Source: Gaeumannomyces sp. JS-464 (taxonomy: Eukaryota; Ascomycota; Sordariomycetes; Magnaporthales; Magnaporthaceae). Taken from it: a stretch of 64,000 nt of DNA. A program made the translations under genes and the position numbers. Of this stretch, positions 47,100-60,183 are shown piece by piece (position 1 is the stretch's first letter; each line of letters opens with the position of its first letter). The notes beneath the pieces were generated by a model. It did no database searches, had not been told where the DNA came from, and saw only the letters and a program-made list of their open reading frames with translations. Where the stretch lies: assembly GCA_002197995.1 (NCBI GenBank), contig NGZR01000006.1:2407001-2471000 (forward strand), in the 5' to 3' direction.

Positions 47100-48460
47100 A
47101 AGAGAAATTAACGGTGCACGAGTTATTTCCCGTTATTTGCGTTTTCCCGCCGTGGATTACGGGCGAGGCGTAGCAATTAAAAAACCGTTAAACGACAATT
47201 AATAAAACCGCGTTCGGCGCCGATTAGCAACCATAATAAAGCAATAATAATAACCTTTTTAGCGTTTAAAAGCACTATTTCCCTTGCAATTTAACGCTTT
47301 TATACGCGTTAAAAGTGCTAATAAAACCGCCGAAATGGCGGAATACCGCGAAATCGCAGTAAAGGTTCCGGACTTGCTAGGGCTTTTTAACTTGGAAATA
47401 TGAAAACGCATTATCCGGGTGCATTTAACCGCTTTTCGTAACATTTCCTTTATATTTGCTAACCTTTCGGCTAAATCGGCTAAAACCGAAAACGACGAAG
47501 TTATATAATTATAGGCTTTTAAAAAAAACATTAATATGGTATTACATCCGCAATAATATCGAAAAAGTAACCACGGATTTGGAAAAGGCCGGTTAAAACC
47601 GCCTTAAAAACGACGAGGATTAAAACTTAAAAACTTTTTAAAATAAAGTAATTAGCACTATTAAAATTACCGTTAACGGCCGTTTCGACGTTTTAATTAA
47701 CGAATATTATACAATTTCGGTGGAAAAGTTTAACGGTAACGTTAAAAAGTATACGAACCGTTAGTTATAAATAAAGCAAGTTTTAAATTAAACTAATATT
47801 AACATTCCGAACCGGATATTTATAAAAAGCCTTGTTAACGGGCTTAGCGCTATTTACCTTTTTGCAATAGCTATAGCTTTAGGAAATTGTAAAGGCAAAC
47901 GCCGCATTTCCGCTAACTTTATTTCGAAAGTGCTTAAAAATACGGCGGTTATAAAAGCCTTAAAGTTAAAGCTATGGTTAATATTAACAAAAAGCCGGAA
48001 AAATTTTAAAAGCCGAAAGAAAAGCTAAAACTTTATAATAAAAGGGTTGCATTATTATTTCGCGTATTTCCTATTACGATAAATGCGGTAAGCATTATAA
48101 AAGCGGTAATAATAACTGCTAGCTTTTGCACTTTAAGTTTAAAAAGGTTTAAAAGGCTAAATATCCGGAGCGGCGCTTTTAACGAGGCAATAAAACAGCT
48201 AACGAAGCTATGGTTAACCCGAAAGCTGCCGATTATATTAAAAATATGCCGGTTAATTAAAGCAATGCTAACTAGTACATTATAACTAATACCGCTTTAA
48301 ATAATATTAATAATGCCCGTAACGCCGTAATAATCGACTTCGGCTCGTTTAAACACCATTTTAACGATCGCAAATAGTTTACCTCGCTTAAAAAAGCGCG
48401 AGGTTTTTTACAACGCTATTATTGCTAACGGCGGCGTTTAAATCTCCGTTAAAAAAGGCA
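47100..48460 (+). pseudogene. Copia-2 gag and protease
   Basis: Sense strand reads the capsid region and the knuckle HYDKCGKHYKSGNNNC at about 48070-48116. A IIDFGSFKHHF segment near 48325-48360 is the protease motif (DSG with Ser changed to Phe). Many stops. The reverse 90-codon frame 47259-47531 is a shadow. Confidence 0.7.
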
Positions 48461-50453
48461 CCGTCGAAATGCATTAGCGTAATAAAACGGGCGTTTTATA
48501 ATTCTTTAAGCAATTTTTACGCTTAAATCCTTTTTTAACCTTTTTAACTTTAGCAAAATGCGTAAAGCAGGTTTAAAAACGATTAAACCGATTTTTCGAC
48601 GCTCGACGATAAATGGTTAAACAATTACCAAATTAATAATAACGTATTAATTGCTAACGTTAACGTGCCCGCAAGCGCGCCCCGGGCTTTGTAACCCTGG
48701 GTAACGCATTTAACGGAAAAAACCAACCGATAAAAGTTAACGCACTAACTATAACAAAGCGCCATGCTTTACGTATAATGCATCGGCGTTTAATGCATGC
48801 TAATAAAAAGGCGGTAATAACGGCTTACCGCGCTGCAAGCATTAAAATTAGCTATTTTAAAGCATTAAAACATATTTATAACGGTTGTTTAAAAAGCAAA
48901 GCGACGCAAATTATTAGCAATCGTACTTTTACCGTATTACCCGCCTTTTAAGCCGTATTTACATAAATATATTAATTATTTCGCCTATTTTATACGGCGG
49001 ATATAATTACGCCGTTTATATTATTAATAAAGCAATTACATTTAACTAGGTGATTTTTGCAATTAATAAGCTAATACGGAGATTTTTACGAAGGTTTATA
49101 ATTGAATTAATTATATTAAATTCCAATTAAGCATTAAAATATAATTAATTTATACGAACGGTAGCACGGAATTTAACCCGGAAAAGTTAAAAGCTTATTA
49201 TATTGCTTAAAGTAAAACTTGCGAAATTAGCCCGGCGCGATGCCCGGAAATAAATAGCATTGTTAAACGTGCTAACCGTATTATTATTTAACGCGGCTCG
49301 CACCGGGATTAATGCTAACGGTTTGCATAAAAAGTACTGGGTATATGCTTTGCAATTAGCAAAAAAGGTGCTAAATTACATTTTAAATACAGCTTTTAAC
49401 GGCAAAAAAAGCCGCACGAAACGTAGGCAAAAGCAATCGGCTTTAACGAGGAATGTTACAACTATTAATTCGTACCCTCCGCATTTAAAGCGCGGTTGCT
49501 TAAGTGTTAATTAAAAACGGCAAATAAGCTAAAGCTAATAAAATGGCTTTTAAAATAACAAAGGCCGGCTTATAAGCTGGGAAAGCCTTTATAACGAGAT
49601 TTTACTAATTAAGCCGGACGGTACCGATAAGGTTTTCCGTTACCGTAACGCACGGATTAACAAAAGCGTTAATAAACGCCGAAAGTCGCTTTATAACTTT
49701 GTTAAAAAGGCGATTACTATTAACGAGGTTAACGAAGCCGTTATCGAAAACCTTTACTTTATAATAGGCATTTAGGTTTATAATATTAGCTTAACTACTA
49801 ATTCCACCGACGATAACGATAGTAATACCGGTGCAATTAGCGATATTGCCGGCCCCGAAAGTAAGAACGATTTATCGCTTGCGGAAAAAACCGGGAAAAC
49901 CGGAGCGGAAAACGAGGAGCTTGCCGTTACAAAGGTTAAAAAGCTTAAAACGCCCGCCAACCCGGGCATGCCAATACCCGAGGGAATTCCCGAGCTCGGT
50001 AACGAAGCGGTTACGATGCCCACAGCGTTTAAAAAAACCTGCAAAAAGCGGCCGCCGCCCCCGCCGAGTAACCAGCAATTAAAAAAGCGTTTAACGAGCT
50101 TTAAGCATTACGAAGTTTTAACACTAAAAACTTGCAAAAAAAGGGAGCTCGTAAAAGCATTTACAACGGCTCGTTTCGAGCTTAAAAATGTTAAAAATGT
50201 GGCGAAAAAGAATCCGGGTAACTTTAAAAGCGCCGGAAACGACGAAAGCTTTTACAGCTTTAATATAAATATTAAAGCTGCCAAAAAACTGCCCGAAAAA
50301 CGGGCTTTGCACTCGTTAACGTTACGTACCCGGATAACGATATCGTTTTGCTTTAAAAAATCGGCGGCTTTAAAATCCCCAACTTCGCGCTTTTCGACGT
50401 TATTACGGCGCCGAAAATACCGTACATTCCGGCTTATTATTATAACGCGGTAA
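48460..50453 (+). pseudogene. Copia-2 integrase and linker
   Basis: An integrase zinc-binding segment lies near 48770-48910: MHRRLMHANKKA, then HIYNGCLKSKAT, where the first Cys of the pair reads Tyr. The linker 49968-50453 is open for 161 codons (PIPEGIPELGNEAVT; CKKRPPPPPSNQQL), equivalent to copia-1 18989-19447, but with a frameshift near 50290 compared with copia-1. Overlapping reverse frames at 49778-50312 are shadows. Confidence 0.7.
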
Positions 50454-51900
50454 AGTATAAAGCCGAATACGAGCGATATTATAAGCTAGCAATGCAAAAG
50501 CAAATTAATACGCTGTTTAAAAAAGGCACGTGGGTGCTAAAAAATTGCTTTTAAACGCTAAAGCACTGCCGGGCAAATGGGTATACGTGTTTAAACTAAC
50601 GCTTAATAGCGCTTTTAAAAAAATTAAAGCGCGTTAAGTCGTTTGCGGCAATTATAACGATATTTTAAACGAGGATAAGGTTATAATATACGCGGTAATC
50701 GCTTATATAACGTTTATAAAAGTGTTTTTTATGCTTATAACCGTTAACAATTTTAAATGCTAATAATTCGATTTCGTAATTGCCTATTTCGGCGTTATCA
50801 TACTTAATAACGTTATGGTATACGTATAGCAACTTTAAATTATTCCGGTTAGGTAAAAATGCTACTATTGCCGTTTAAAAAAAGCATTTTACAGCTTTTG
50901 CAAATTGCTTTTATAATAGTATCGAACGATTATTTCGGAGTTTAAAACATTCGGCTTTAAACCGATTTATTAAAACGTTTGCTTTTACCGTAAAAAGAAA
51001 ACGGGCGTTATATTATTGCTTTACGTAAACGATTTTCAAATTACCGCTTATACGGTTACGGAAATTAAAACCACCGTTATCGAAATGGGTAGCCGGTTCG
51101 AAATAACCGTTTTAAATAACGTAAAAACGTTCCTCGGTATGCAAGTTATAAAAGATCGCTAGCGGAAAATTATAAGCTTTTACTAACGCGATTATATTAA
51201 TAAAATTATTACCAAATATAAACGGGAGGATTTTAAAACAGTAAAAACGCTTTAACCTTTTAATTTTATAATGGCGATTATTTAAAGCCCTTTCCCGTAC
51301 GAGGAGGTTTTACGCTATTAATTAAAAATAGCAAATATTAGCTACCTCGCTAGTATTACTCGTTTTAATATTACGTATACCGTAAAAAGGTTGCAAAAAG
51401 TTAACGCTAATCCCGGTAATAAGCATTTAGCATTGCTAAAACATTTTTAGCGCTATATTATTAACATTAAAAAGCTCGCGCTTACTTTTAATAGGCCTAC
51501 TTATAACGCCGAAACGATAGGCTTAAAGGTTTACGAAAATGCCTCGTTCGTTAACTACCTTCGTATAAAGGCATTTATAAGCGGCGTAATCGTTATACTA
51601 ACGGGTGGTCCTATTTATTAGCAATTAAAAAAGCAAACTTTTATAACGACGTTAACAACGAAAGCGAAGTTCGTTAACCTTTTGCTAACGGGCCGGGCTT
51701 TGCTTTAAATTAAAAGCATTTTAAAAAAACTGGATACTTTTAACGAAAAACTTTCGTAATGCATACGAATAGCGCTAACGTTTAAGCGACGGTATTAAAC
51801 CCGTTAAAATTAACCCGCACCCGCATAATCGACCTCCGTTATAAGTAGGTAATTGATATTATAAAGCGTTAACTTTTCACTTTTAAGCTCGTTAGCACGG
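50454..51900 (+). pseudogene. Copia-2 RT and RNase H
   Basis: YYKLAMQKQINTLFKKGTWVL leads into RT. The active site near 51021-51035 reads LYVNDFQIT (YVDD with the first Asp changed to Asn). Downstream are YLASITRFNITYTVKRL, NANPGNKHLALLKHF and an RNase H segment GGPIY*QLKKQTF (family GGPISWQSKKQT) with AKFVNL. Stops fit Trp and Gln codons. Confidence 0.8.
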
Positions 51901-52097
51901 CTAATATAAAAGCGGACGGTTTTACAAAAGGCTTAACGGCGAAAAGATAAGCGAGGTTTATTATTTAGCTGGGAATGCAGCAAATGCCGTAATAAACGGC
52001 TTATAGGAAAACCAGGGAAATACCACGAACTTGGAAGGTTATTACGTAAATGCGGGCTTGTGATACTTTTAAAGCCGTTGTATGGCTTACGAAAGGG

Positions 52098-52265
52098 TGT
52101 TAAAAGTAGCTTGGAGTTACGTGGGTGGCAATTGGTGCCTTACAGTTTTAAGCTTATGTATTGGCCCTAATATTTTAGCTTACGCGCGTTTTAGCCCGCG
52201 ATTTAATAAAGTAGCCAAGTTAAAAACCAATTACTTTGGGTGCTTATCGTCGCGCACTTTTATTA
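52098..52265 (+). repeat. 3' LTR of copia-2
   Basis: Pairs with 46888-47054. The 65-codon frame at 52082-52279 lies in this LTR and is not a gene. Confidence 0.93.
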
Positions 52266-52270
52266 GTTTT

Positions 52271-54297
52271 TTAAATTAAAAAAGTTTAATAACAAAGGTT
52301 ATAATAATTTTTTGCTATACTTTGTTCGGTATTAGTAAAAGTTATAATAACTTATACGGTTTATGCCTATTAGCTTTGTTTTTAGCATAATTTTCGCAAT
52401 TTTTTATTGCGTTTTGTATTTCGGCTTAAGTTTTTGCGAACTTGTAATATTATTACAACCGTTTCCACGTTTTTTTACGCTTTAATAGCCGTATGCTAGC
52501 TGGTTATAAATTTGTTGGATTTTTTTTAGGGTTTAAACTTTTCCCTACCGGACCGTTTTAACGAATATCCTTTATATTAGGATTAAAAATCCGTTTAGTT
52601 TTTTCGTTAAAATTACCCGTGTTTTTTTAAGTATTGCAATTTAATAGTTCGGTCGTTAGCTTAAAGCTTCGTTTGGCCGTTTTTCGACCTTTTTCGGTAT
52701 TTAATTCGGATGTCGTAGTTTTGCAAAAACTCGTTTTAACGGATTTATCGCTTATTTAGGTTTTTGCTTATAGTAAAATGTGTTAGGTTTTTATAATCCG
52801 TATATACCATAACCTAATGCTTCGCTCCGTAAAAGTATAATCGCCATTTTTTAAATGCCTAAATAATTGCTAAAAGTTTTTTATCGTGAATTTGGTAATT
52901 TAACTTAAATTTATTTAACTTTTGCGAAAAAAACGCGTAAAAGTGCAACCGTTTTTAGTTATTTTTTTATCCAAATTAGCCGTTAATCGCGTAATTCGAC
53001 GCGTTAGTTTTAACTTCGAAAGGTTTTTTTAAGTTTAAAAAAATATATTAGTTTTTTTAATATAGCATTTCGTAATTGTTTAAAAGCTTTTTATTTTTGC
53101 TTTCCTTAATAAAACTAGTGGTTATTTTTAGTAAAATTCGTAAATAATATAGCGATTTTGCTATAACTACGGATAAACCGTTTATAAAAGTTTAAAAACC
53201 TTAAAATTTTTCGTACTTTCGTAACGTTTTTAAATATAAACCACTTTTTAACTTTTTTAACTTTTTAGGATTTATGCAAACCTGTTTAAATATAATTACG
53301 AATTTTAAAAAAGCGACTTTTTGCGAATGCCATTCGCACTTTTTTAGTTTAATAAAAAGCTTCGTATTAAGCAGTTTTTTAAGCATTTTATAATACGTTA
53401 CTTATATTTTTCCATCGTTTTTAAAAAAATTAAAATATTGTTTAAATACGCGAAAACGAAAACGTTAAAATATTTGCGTAATATATGGTTAATTATTTTT
53501 TAAAACGTAGCTAATACGTTAATAAGCTCGAAAATTATTATTAAAAATTTATAGCATTTAAGTTTTATTTTAAAAGCCGTAACCTATTTTTAGCCCTTTT
53601 TAATTCGTATTAAGCTGTAAATTTTCCGTAAATCCAAAGCCGTAAAATACTAAGCTTTGCCGAGCTTATCGCGTAACATATCGATAAAAGGTAAAAAAAT
53701 ACCAATTTTTTATTATAATTTTATTTAATAATTGGTAATCGATATACATTTATTCCGTTTTATTTTTTTTTTTTTTATAAAATCCCGTATTTTATTAAAA
53801 AATCGAAAAATTTAATATATCCTTTTTGTAAATTTTCCTTTAATTGTTTTTTTAACATTTCCTGCTATTAAAAGCTAAACTAATATAGCTTTTAGTATTT
53901 AAACTACGTTTTTGGTTTAAATTTAATTTTAAAATCGAACGGTTCGTATTCGGGAAATACCGTTTTTAAGTTTTTCCTAATTAACTTTTTATATTTATAA
54001 TATTTTTTCGGAATATTTACGAGCCGTTTTTTAATGTTAATTTAATCGTTTTAATCGCTTTTCATTTTAAATAATCGTATATTCGTTAATGCTAAATTCG
54101 AAAGTGAATTGCCAAATTTTATTACCGTTATAACCTTTTTTTATCGCTTTTTATGCTTACGGTTTAAAGTTCGTAATTAGTAAACCGTTTTAATTATTTG
54201 TGGTTTTTTTTATTAAACTTAACCAGTAGTTTAATTTATTCGTAAATTGTTTTTCTTAAACCAAAGGATTTCGAAAATTACATTTCTTTTTTTTATA
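52271..54297 (-). pseudogene. Gypsy E integrase N-part, RNase H and RT
   Basis: Continues gypsy E after copia-2. RNase H near 52950-53030, RT active site near 53435-53455 reading YLNNILI (both Asp changed), (C-to-Y)IDYRLL-type motif near 53735-53755. It is interrupted by a LINE whose TSD is at 54298-54314. Confidence 0.75.
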
Positions 54298-54314
54298 TTT
54301 AGCTCGTTTAATAT

Positions 54315-57216
54315 TATTATTATTAGTTATATTGCCGTTATGTTTGTAAAAACTTCGGTGCTTTTGCTGTTTTATATATATGTAAAACCTTTAAACTCGT
54401 TTCCGGGTGCGAACCGCATCCGGCTTGGTAGTTTAAAAGTAAAAACCATATTTGCTTTTCGTATACGGTTTTTGTTATGTTAAATAATAGTACCGTTTGC
54501 TTAGTTTTTGCGATTGCTTTTAAAGGTTCCATCGCGGAAGCGTTTTTATAATTAATGGTAATAATAGGAAAATACGTAAAGGAAAAACTGTAAAGAATGC
54601 ATATTACGCTTAAGTAGCGCCCCGGTGCCGGGTTTTTTATTTTTATAGTAATGTTAGTAATGGTGGTGTTAATTCGGTTGGTTGCGGTGGTTTGGTTATC
54701 CGCGTTCGAGGTTTCCCGGTCTCGTTTCGGTGCTAAATCGCGTGGTTGCTTCGTAAAGTTCGAGGGTTATGGTTAACATTGGGTAATTCGACGTAATTAT
54801 GTTATTCGCTTCCGAAAGTGGCGTTCCGGTTGCGAATTGTTTTTTCGCTTATAACGCGCATTCGATTTTTTTATTAGTTCGCCGTTTTCGTAATTGTATT
54901 ACTTTTGCCTTGTTTATGTCGTGCTTTCCGGTTATGCTTTTATTTTTTTCCAAATGCGGGTTTTCACCGTTTTTTCCCCTTTTGCTTTTAAAGGTTTTTG
55001 CTTTTCCTTTTTCGCCTTTTTTTAATTTTTTATTATAACTTTTAATTTTAAAAATGATTAGCTTGGTCGGTTTTTTTCCAGTTGCGGCTCGCATATAAAG
55101 TGTTAACGTCGGTTTACTTTTCCTTCCCCTCGTTTTTTAATAGGGTATTTTCGTTTAGCGTTTTATGGTTATTTGTGGTTCGGTTTTTTTCCGGCTTAAT
55201 AGCGTTTTTTTTTTCCTTTTTTTTGCGCGTTTTCCTTTTACCTTTTTCGCTGCCCTAAAATTTATTAGTTTTCCAATTTTAAATATTATGCGTGCTGCCT
55301 TTTTAAATGGTATATTTTTTATTTCCCACAGTTCGAAATATGCCTTTCGGCTATCCGTTTATGCTATCCCGGTGCTATCCCGCTATTTGTCCTAACGGGC
55401 GCATTAGGTTAACACGTGCTATGCTATTTCCCTTTATCCGTTACCGCATTCGCATAACGGCGTTACCGCGTCGGGCACGTTTTTATTAAACAGGAAAGCA
55501 TTTAAACCCAGTTTTTCCGTCCTAATTTAAACTGCTATTAAGTTATGTGCTTTTAGCATTTCTTTATAATACTCGACCATTTTTTCCGTAAATAGGGGGT
55601 TATTCGCTAAGCACGCGGTTTTATGCCGGTTCGCTTTTTTTACCGTTTCCGTTAAGCTAGCAACTTTTAACTTTCATTCCATTATTACGTTAGGGTTTTA
55701 GCGTTTCGCGTGTTTTGTTTGGATTTTTTTTCGTTTCCGCGGGGGATTAGTTTGCGTTTCGGTTTTAGGGTTGTTTTAAATCGGTTTTAACGTTCCGCTT
55801 ATCCCTTTTTTATTTGGCCGTTTTAAAAGTGTAGTTTCCTGCTTTATTCCGGTATTTTAACTTTTTAAATCGGCCTGTTACTTTCGCTATCGCTTCGTTA
55901 ATCCGTTATATTATTCCAATTTTTAGCCATTTATTTTTTATATTAATTACCCTTTCGTTTAAATACAAATTTAAGGGTAGCACGTAGGTTTTTATTTTCA
56001 AATAGGTTAATAACGTCGCTTTATATGCTCCGGTTACCATTTTAAAACATGCTTGCTATTTTTTCGCTAATTTTTTAGCTGCGTTTCGAAGCCGCCCTTA
56101 TGGTTCGGTTGGAAAGTGGTATGCTGCGATTTTATATACTATCGCGTTTTTGCATATTACTGCGTATAATTATCTCGTTTTAGCGAAGTTACTTTCTTAC
56201 GTTACCGTTACGAGTTTTGTTATCGCTAATTGTTATTTTTCCTATTTGCCTTTCGCTTATTTAATATAAGCTTTAAAATTTAATTTATAATCCAGCCAAA
56301 TTCCGAGGAATTTCGCCGCTAGCGATGGTTATACGTGGGTAGCTTCGGTACGGACCCGGGTTTAATTTAAAGCTTTAGTAAAATGCAATAGCTCGGTTTT
56401 TAATGCGTTAAATGTTATTCCTGTTATTTTTGCCCACGTTTAACATACGTTTTAAGCTTTTTCCAATAGTTGTACCGTTTCCGCTATGGTGCCTTTTATT
56501 ACTAAAAGGTTAATGTCGTCGGCGAAACCGATTACCGTTATTTTTGGTATTTTTTCCAGCTTGTCGTATAGTAACGCGATATAAAAGATAAATAATATAA
56601 GTAATAGTGGTAATCCTTGCGGGACTTTTGCAATTACTAGTATTAGCGCTAACGTATTTCCGTTAAACCGAAACCGGGCCGTTTTATTTATAAGCCAGCT
56701 TTTAATCCATTTAATTATTTTTGGTAAAAATCCCTACTTTCGCATTATATCGAGCAGTTTAGTGTGGTTAACATTATCGAATGCTTTTAATAGGTTAAAT
56801 TGCAACAGCGAGGTTATAACGCCGTAGTTTTACGCCGTTATTACTATGTTTGTTATTTGTTTAATAGCGAATTCGGTGTTGCGTTTTTTTTATTACCCAT
56901 TTATCCTTCCGGTAGGAGTTCTTTTTCCTCCGTTTCGTTAGCGATCCGTTTTCCTATTATAGCTTTTATAATTTTGGAAATAAACGAAAAAAGTGCGATC
57001 GGTTTTCATTTTCCCGCTGTTTTCCTATTTTTTATACTTTTGTTTGGCTTTGGCAGCATTATTATAAGTGCGTTTCGGAAGCGCTTCGGAAAATATTCGA
57101 GGTTAAAGCTAGCGTTAGCTATTTTAAATATAGCTTTTTAGCAAGGTTCGCCGCATGCTTTTAAAAGTCCGTTTAATAAGTTGTTCGCTTTCGGAGCTTT
57201 TTAGTTTTGCGTTTTT
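54315..57216 (-). mobile_element. LINE (Tad1-like), 5'-truncated, 2.9 kb
   Basis: A 17-bp TSD TTTAGCTCGTTTAATAT (54298-54314 and 57217-57233) and a TAA-repeat tail at the left (3') end. Minus strand. It lacks the endonuclease and the first RT motifs. It is the longest of three copies of this family here and shares its 3' 0.8 kb with 12626-13417. Confidence 0.92.
55500..57180 (-). pseudogene. LINE reverse transcriptase (partial ORF2)
   Basis: Reverse strand near 56890-57010: PIALFSFISKIIKAIIGKRI, then LLPEG-MGNKKN (family RPISLLN...LEKI...RL...LLP-QMGGRP). Active site GFADDINL at 56509-56529 with both Asp retained. Stops are fewer than in the gypsy hosts. What follows toward 54600 should be the C-terminal part of ORF2, but I see no sure RNase H or zinc knuckle. 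Plus frames at 54247-55489 and 56800-57141 are shadows. Confidence 0.8.
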
Positions 57217-57233
57217 TTTAGCTCGTTTAATAT

Positions 57234-58650
57234 AATAGTAACGTTTTCCCCATTTTAAATGCGTAATATTATTAGTTATGTTTTTTAATCGATTTATTTT
57301 TTATTATAAGCGATAAATATTCCTTCGACCGTTTTTTAATTAATACGGTTAGTGTTTTCGTTTTATAAGAATTTTATACCGTTTAACCGTTTATAACGAT
57401 ATATAATCGCTTTATGTTTCGCAATCGATTATTATTTTAACGTTTTTTTTTAATATTTTATTTAAAACGTTAATAAATCGTATAGTTAATTCGATTTTGC
57501 TATTGCGAAGGTTTTTATCCAGTTTTCCTTTTTTTTACTTCGTGCTTTTCGTTTAAATGGTTTTTTTAATTTTTTAAAAAAAAACGAGTACCGTACGTTC
57601 GTTTTTTTATCCAATTCGAACGGTACGTACGTTTAAGCGATTTTTTAATGCTAAATTTCCGCTTTTTATGTATATGTTTTTTGCATTTCGTAGTTTCGCA
57701 TTTTTTTTTAATCGAGCGTTTTAGTAATATATAGCATCGAATACCGCTCGCTAGGTTTAAAAACTGCGGTAAACCTGCCGATTTAGGCTAATTTTTACCG
57801 TGGCAATTGGAATGCTAAACGGGGCTTATTTTTAAGCTCGTTTTTTAACTTTCGTGGGAAAAAGTCGTATTTAAACTTAAGTTATAAATGGAATTTGCAC
57901 TTTTTATAAATGCATTTTGCTTAAAAAAGGTACAAATGTCCGGGGTGTTTTATATTAATACTAGGGTAATTTTCGGGTATTAGCGTAACTTTTCCTAGCT
58001 CGCTTACGTTGCTAAACCGGTAATTAGCATATTTAACTTTTTAATAATCGTTAAATTACGATAAAGGTTAACCGTTATTTCCGTTTGCCGGGGTGGTATG
58101 GCATAACGGGCCTTTTAAATATTTTGGAATTATAACGTTCCAAAAACATTCCGATACGTTAAAAAGTATAAAAGCGCGCTGGTTTTTTTAACTTATTTAG
58201 CTTTTACGGATTATTAATACAACGGTTATGTTATTCGGGCTTTTTATTCGCTTTTAAAACTGGGCCGTTTTAAAGTTTTAACCGTTTTAATTTATTTCGG
58301 CGTCGGTGTTAAAATTTTCCGACTTTCGAAAAAAATGTGTTTAATTTAAAAGCTTTTTTCGGGCTTTTCTTTTTTTCGTACCATTTGCTAGGGTTGCTTT
58401 TTTTTAAATCCCGCGAAAAACGACGTCGTTTTTTCCTTTCGAGCTTGTAATTTTAAAAGCGACGCGTTATTCGTCCTCGCTATCGTATTCGAGCTTCGTA
58501 ATTTTAAATATGCAAATGTTTTAAGGTTTTTAAAAATACCATTCGGTAACCTTTTTATCGAACTAATATATAGCATATAGTTTATTATAGCAGTTTATTT
58601 AACTAAACGCTACTTTAAAGCATAATCCCTTTTATATTAGGCTTTTTTAT
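57234..58650 (-). pseudogene. Gypsy E pol N-part (protease/spacer)
   Basis: Aligns to A 1975-3340 and D 26750-28100 in reverse. I see no confident DSG motif. It links RT to gag with the same +1 offset as A and D once the LINE and its TSD (2919 bp, a multiple of three) are removed. Confidence 0.65.
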
Positions 58651-58689
58651 ATTCGTTAAAGGTTAACTATTTAACAATTGTTATTTTTT

Positions 58690-59680
58690 TAAAAGCAATT
58701 TATTTTAACGTAGCTAGTTTAGCTACATTTAAAACATTTCCCGTTTTTCGGGTTTTGCTTTTGCTTTTTCTACTACCTTTATTATTAATAAACGGCTCCC
58801 GCGTTAAAATTTATAAAGCTTAAATGCGTTTTATAAACCGTAATAGGTTATTATTTAGCCTTTTTTTAATTGGCTTTATTATTTTATGCTACACTTTTAA
58901 AACCATATCCTTTTTTTTATTATCGTTCGTATAATTTATCGCTAATACAAACCGCGTTTTAAACGTAATTCGTAAAAAACTCCGGGCGATTTTGCTTCGC
59001 GATTTTATCTTTTATATTTTCGCGCAATTCGTTATAAAAATACAATATTAACGTAATATCGTTTTAATTAAGCTTAATGTTAATTCGTTAAAAGTCCGCT
59101 ACGTATTTAGCTATAAACCTTCGCTATTTAAAAACTAACAAATTTCTTTTAGCGATTCGGGTTTCGTCGATTATTTCGAACACTTTTCCAACTTTTTTTC
59201 CAAAAGTTCCGAAATTGGCGAAAATAAATTTAATAGCTTTTTAGCTATTTTTATACCTTTTAAAATAATCGCTTTAGGTTAGTTAAAACCACTTTTTCAT
59301 TTTGCCGTTTAATTTAATAGCAGCGTAAGCAACCTTTTATTCCTCGTTTACGAATTGCTATTTGTAAAACTTAAAATAGCTTTTGCATTCGGTAAAAAAC
59401 GTTTTAAGCTTGCCGTTTTCCCTTTCGTAAAAGTCCGAAAACGGAAACTTGTACGCTCGGATTGCGATAAGTGCTTTAAAAAACGCTAATTTCGTAGTAA
59501 ATTGCTTTACCTCGTTTTAACTTTTAGCGATTTTAACCGTTATAAGCTTAAAAAGGCTAGCCGTGTTAGCTGCTTTGTTAAAGTCGTACTTAACATCGTT
59601 AAAAGTAAAAACCGTAGTTTTTTTTTCTTTAAGCTTTTTACTACTACTCGTTATAACTGCATTGTTTTTTCCTTTAACGA
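58690..59680 (-). pseudogene. Gypsy E gag
   Basis: The CCHC knuckle starts at 58736 in reverse (CFKCS-type, decayed), with the capsid region above it matching D. The plus frame 59502-59702 is a shadow. Confidence 0.7.
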
Positions 59681-59704
59681 GGTATTAAATAAAATTAATT
59701 AAAA

Positions 59705-60183
59705 TGTTATAATTAAAGGTTTACTTTTAAAATAAAGCATTTCGGGGGTGGAAAGGATAATATCGCTAATGTTAATAAATAAAAAAAACACGTAATTTAA
59801 AAAAACAATTTAATTATTTGCTTTAAAAAATGCTTAAAAGCTAACTTAAGTTAATTAATGCAAAAGCTTTAATTAAAAACTATTTAAAATAATAGGAAAT
59901 CCATTTTTTATATACACGCTGCTTTTTCTTTAATAGTTTTTGGATTTATAACTTTGTTTTTAGCTTATTATAAATTTATAAATCCCTTTTAAATTTATCG
60001 CTTTTTTTTTAACTATTATAAATTTATAAATCCCTTTTAAATTTGTCGCTTTGTTTTTTAGCTATTATAAATTTATAAATCCTTTTTAAATTACGTAATT
60101 CCACGTGTTTTAATGCGGGGCGGGAGCACCATTTAGGGCTTTTCCCATCCTACTGCTTTAAGGTTTGCATGCTAGTCGTAACA
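59705..60183 (-). repeat. 5' LTR of gypsy E (479 bp)
   Basis: TGTTATAATTAAAGG...GTCGTAACA; same length as its partner. The 39-bp tandem units are near 59945-60095. Confidence 0.93.

Larger units (their letters stand above)
46888..52265 (+). mobile_element. Copia-2: full-length Ty1/copia element, 5378 bp
   Basis: LTRs 46888-47054 and 52098-52265 (167 and 168 bp), TSD GTTTT at 46883-46887 and 52266-52270. Plus strand, inserted in the integrase of gypsy E. Same family as copia-1. Confidence 0.95.
44350..60183 (-). mobile_element. Gypsy copy E, full-length Ty3/gypsy chromovirus in element F
   Basis: LTRs 44350-44828 and 59705-60183 (479 bp each); TSD TTAAG (44345-44349) and TTAAA (60184-60188), one RIP-type difference. 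Minus strand. Without copia-2 and the LINE it is 7.53 kb. A purine tract, in reverse AAAAAGGGGGACC, abuts the left (3') LTR at 44834-44846. Confidence 0.95.

Noticed and set aside
49778..50312. Several overlapping reverse and alternative frames in copia-2
   Set aside because: They overlap the linker of the copia polyprotein (49968-50453), whose frame is confirmed by copia-1.
56800..57141. 113-codon plus frame with membrane-like segments
   Set aside because: Antisense to the LINE RT; hydrophobic content reflects T-rich sequence.
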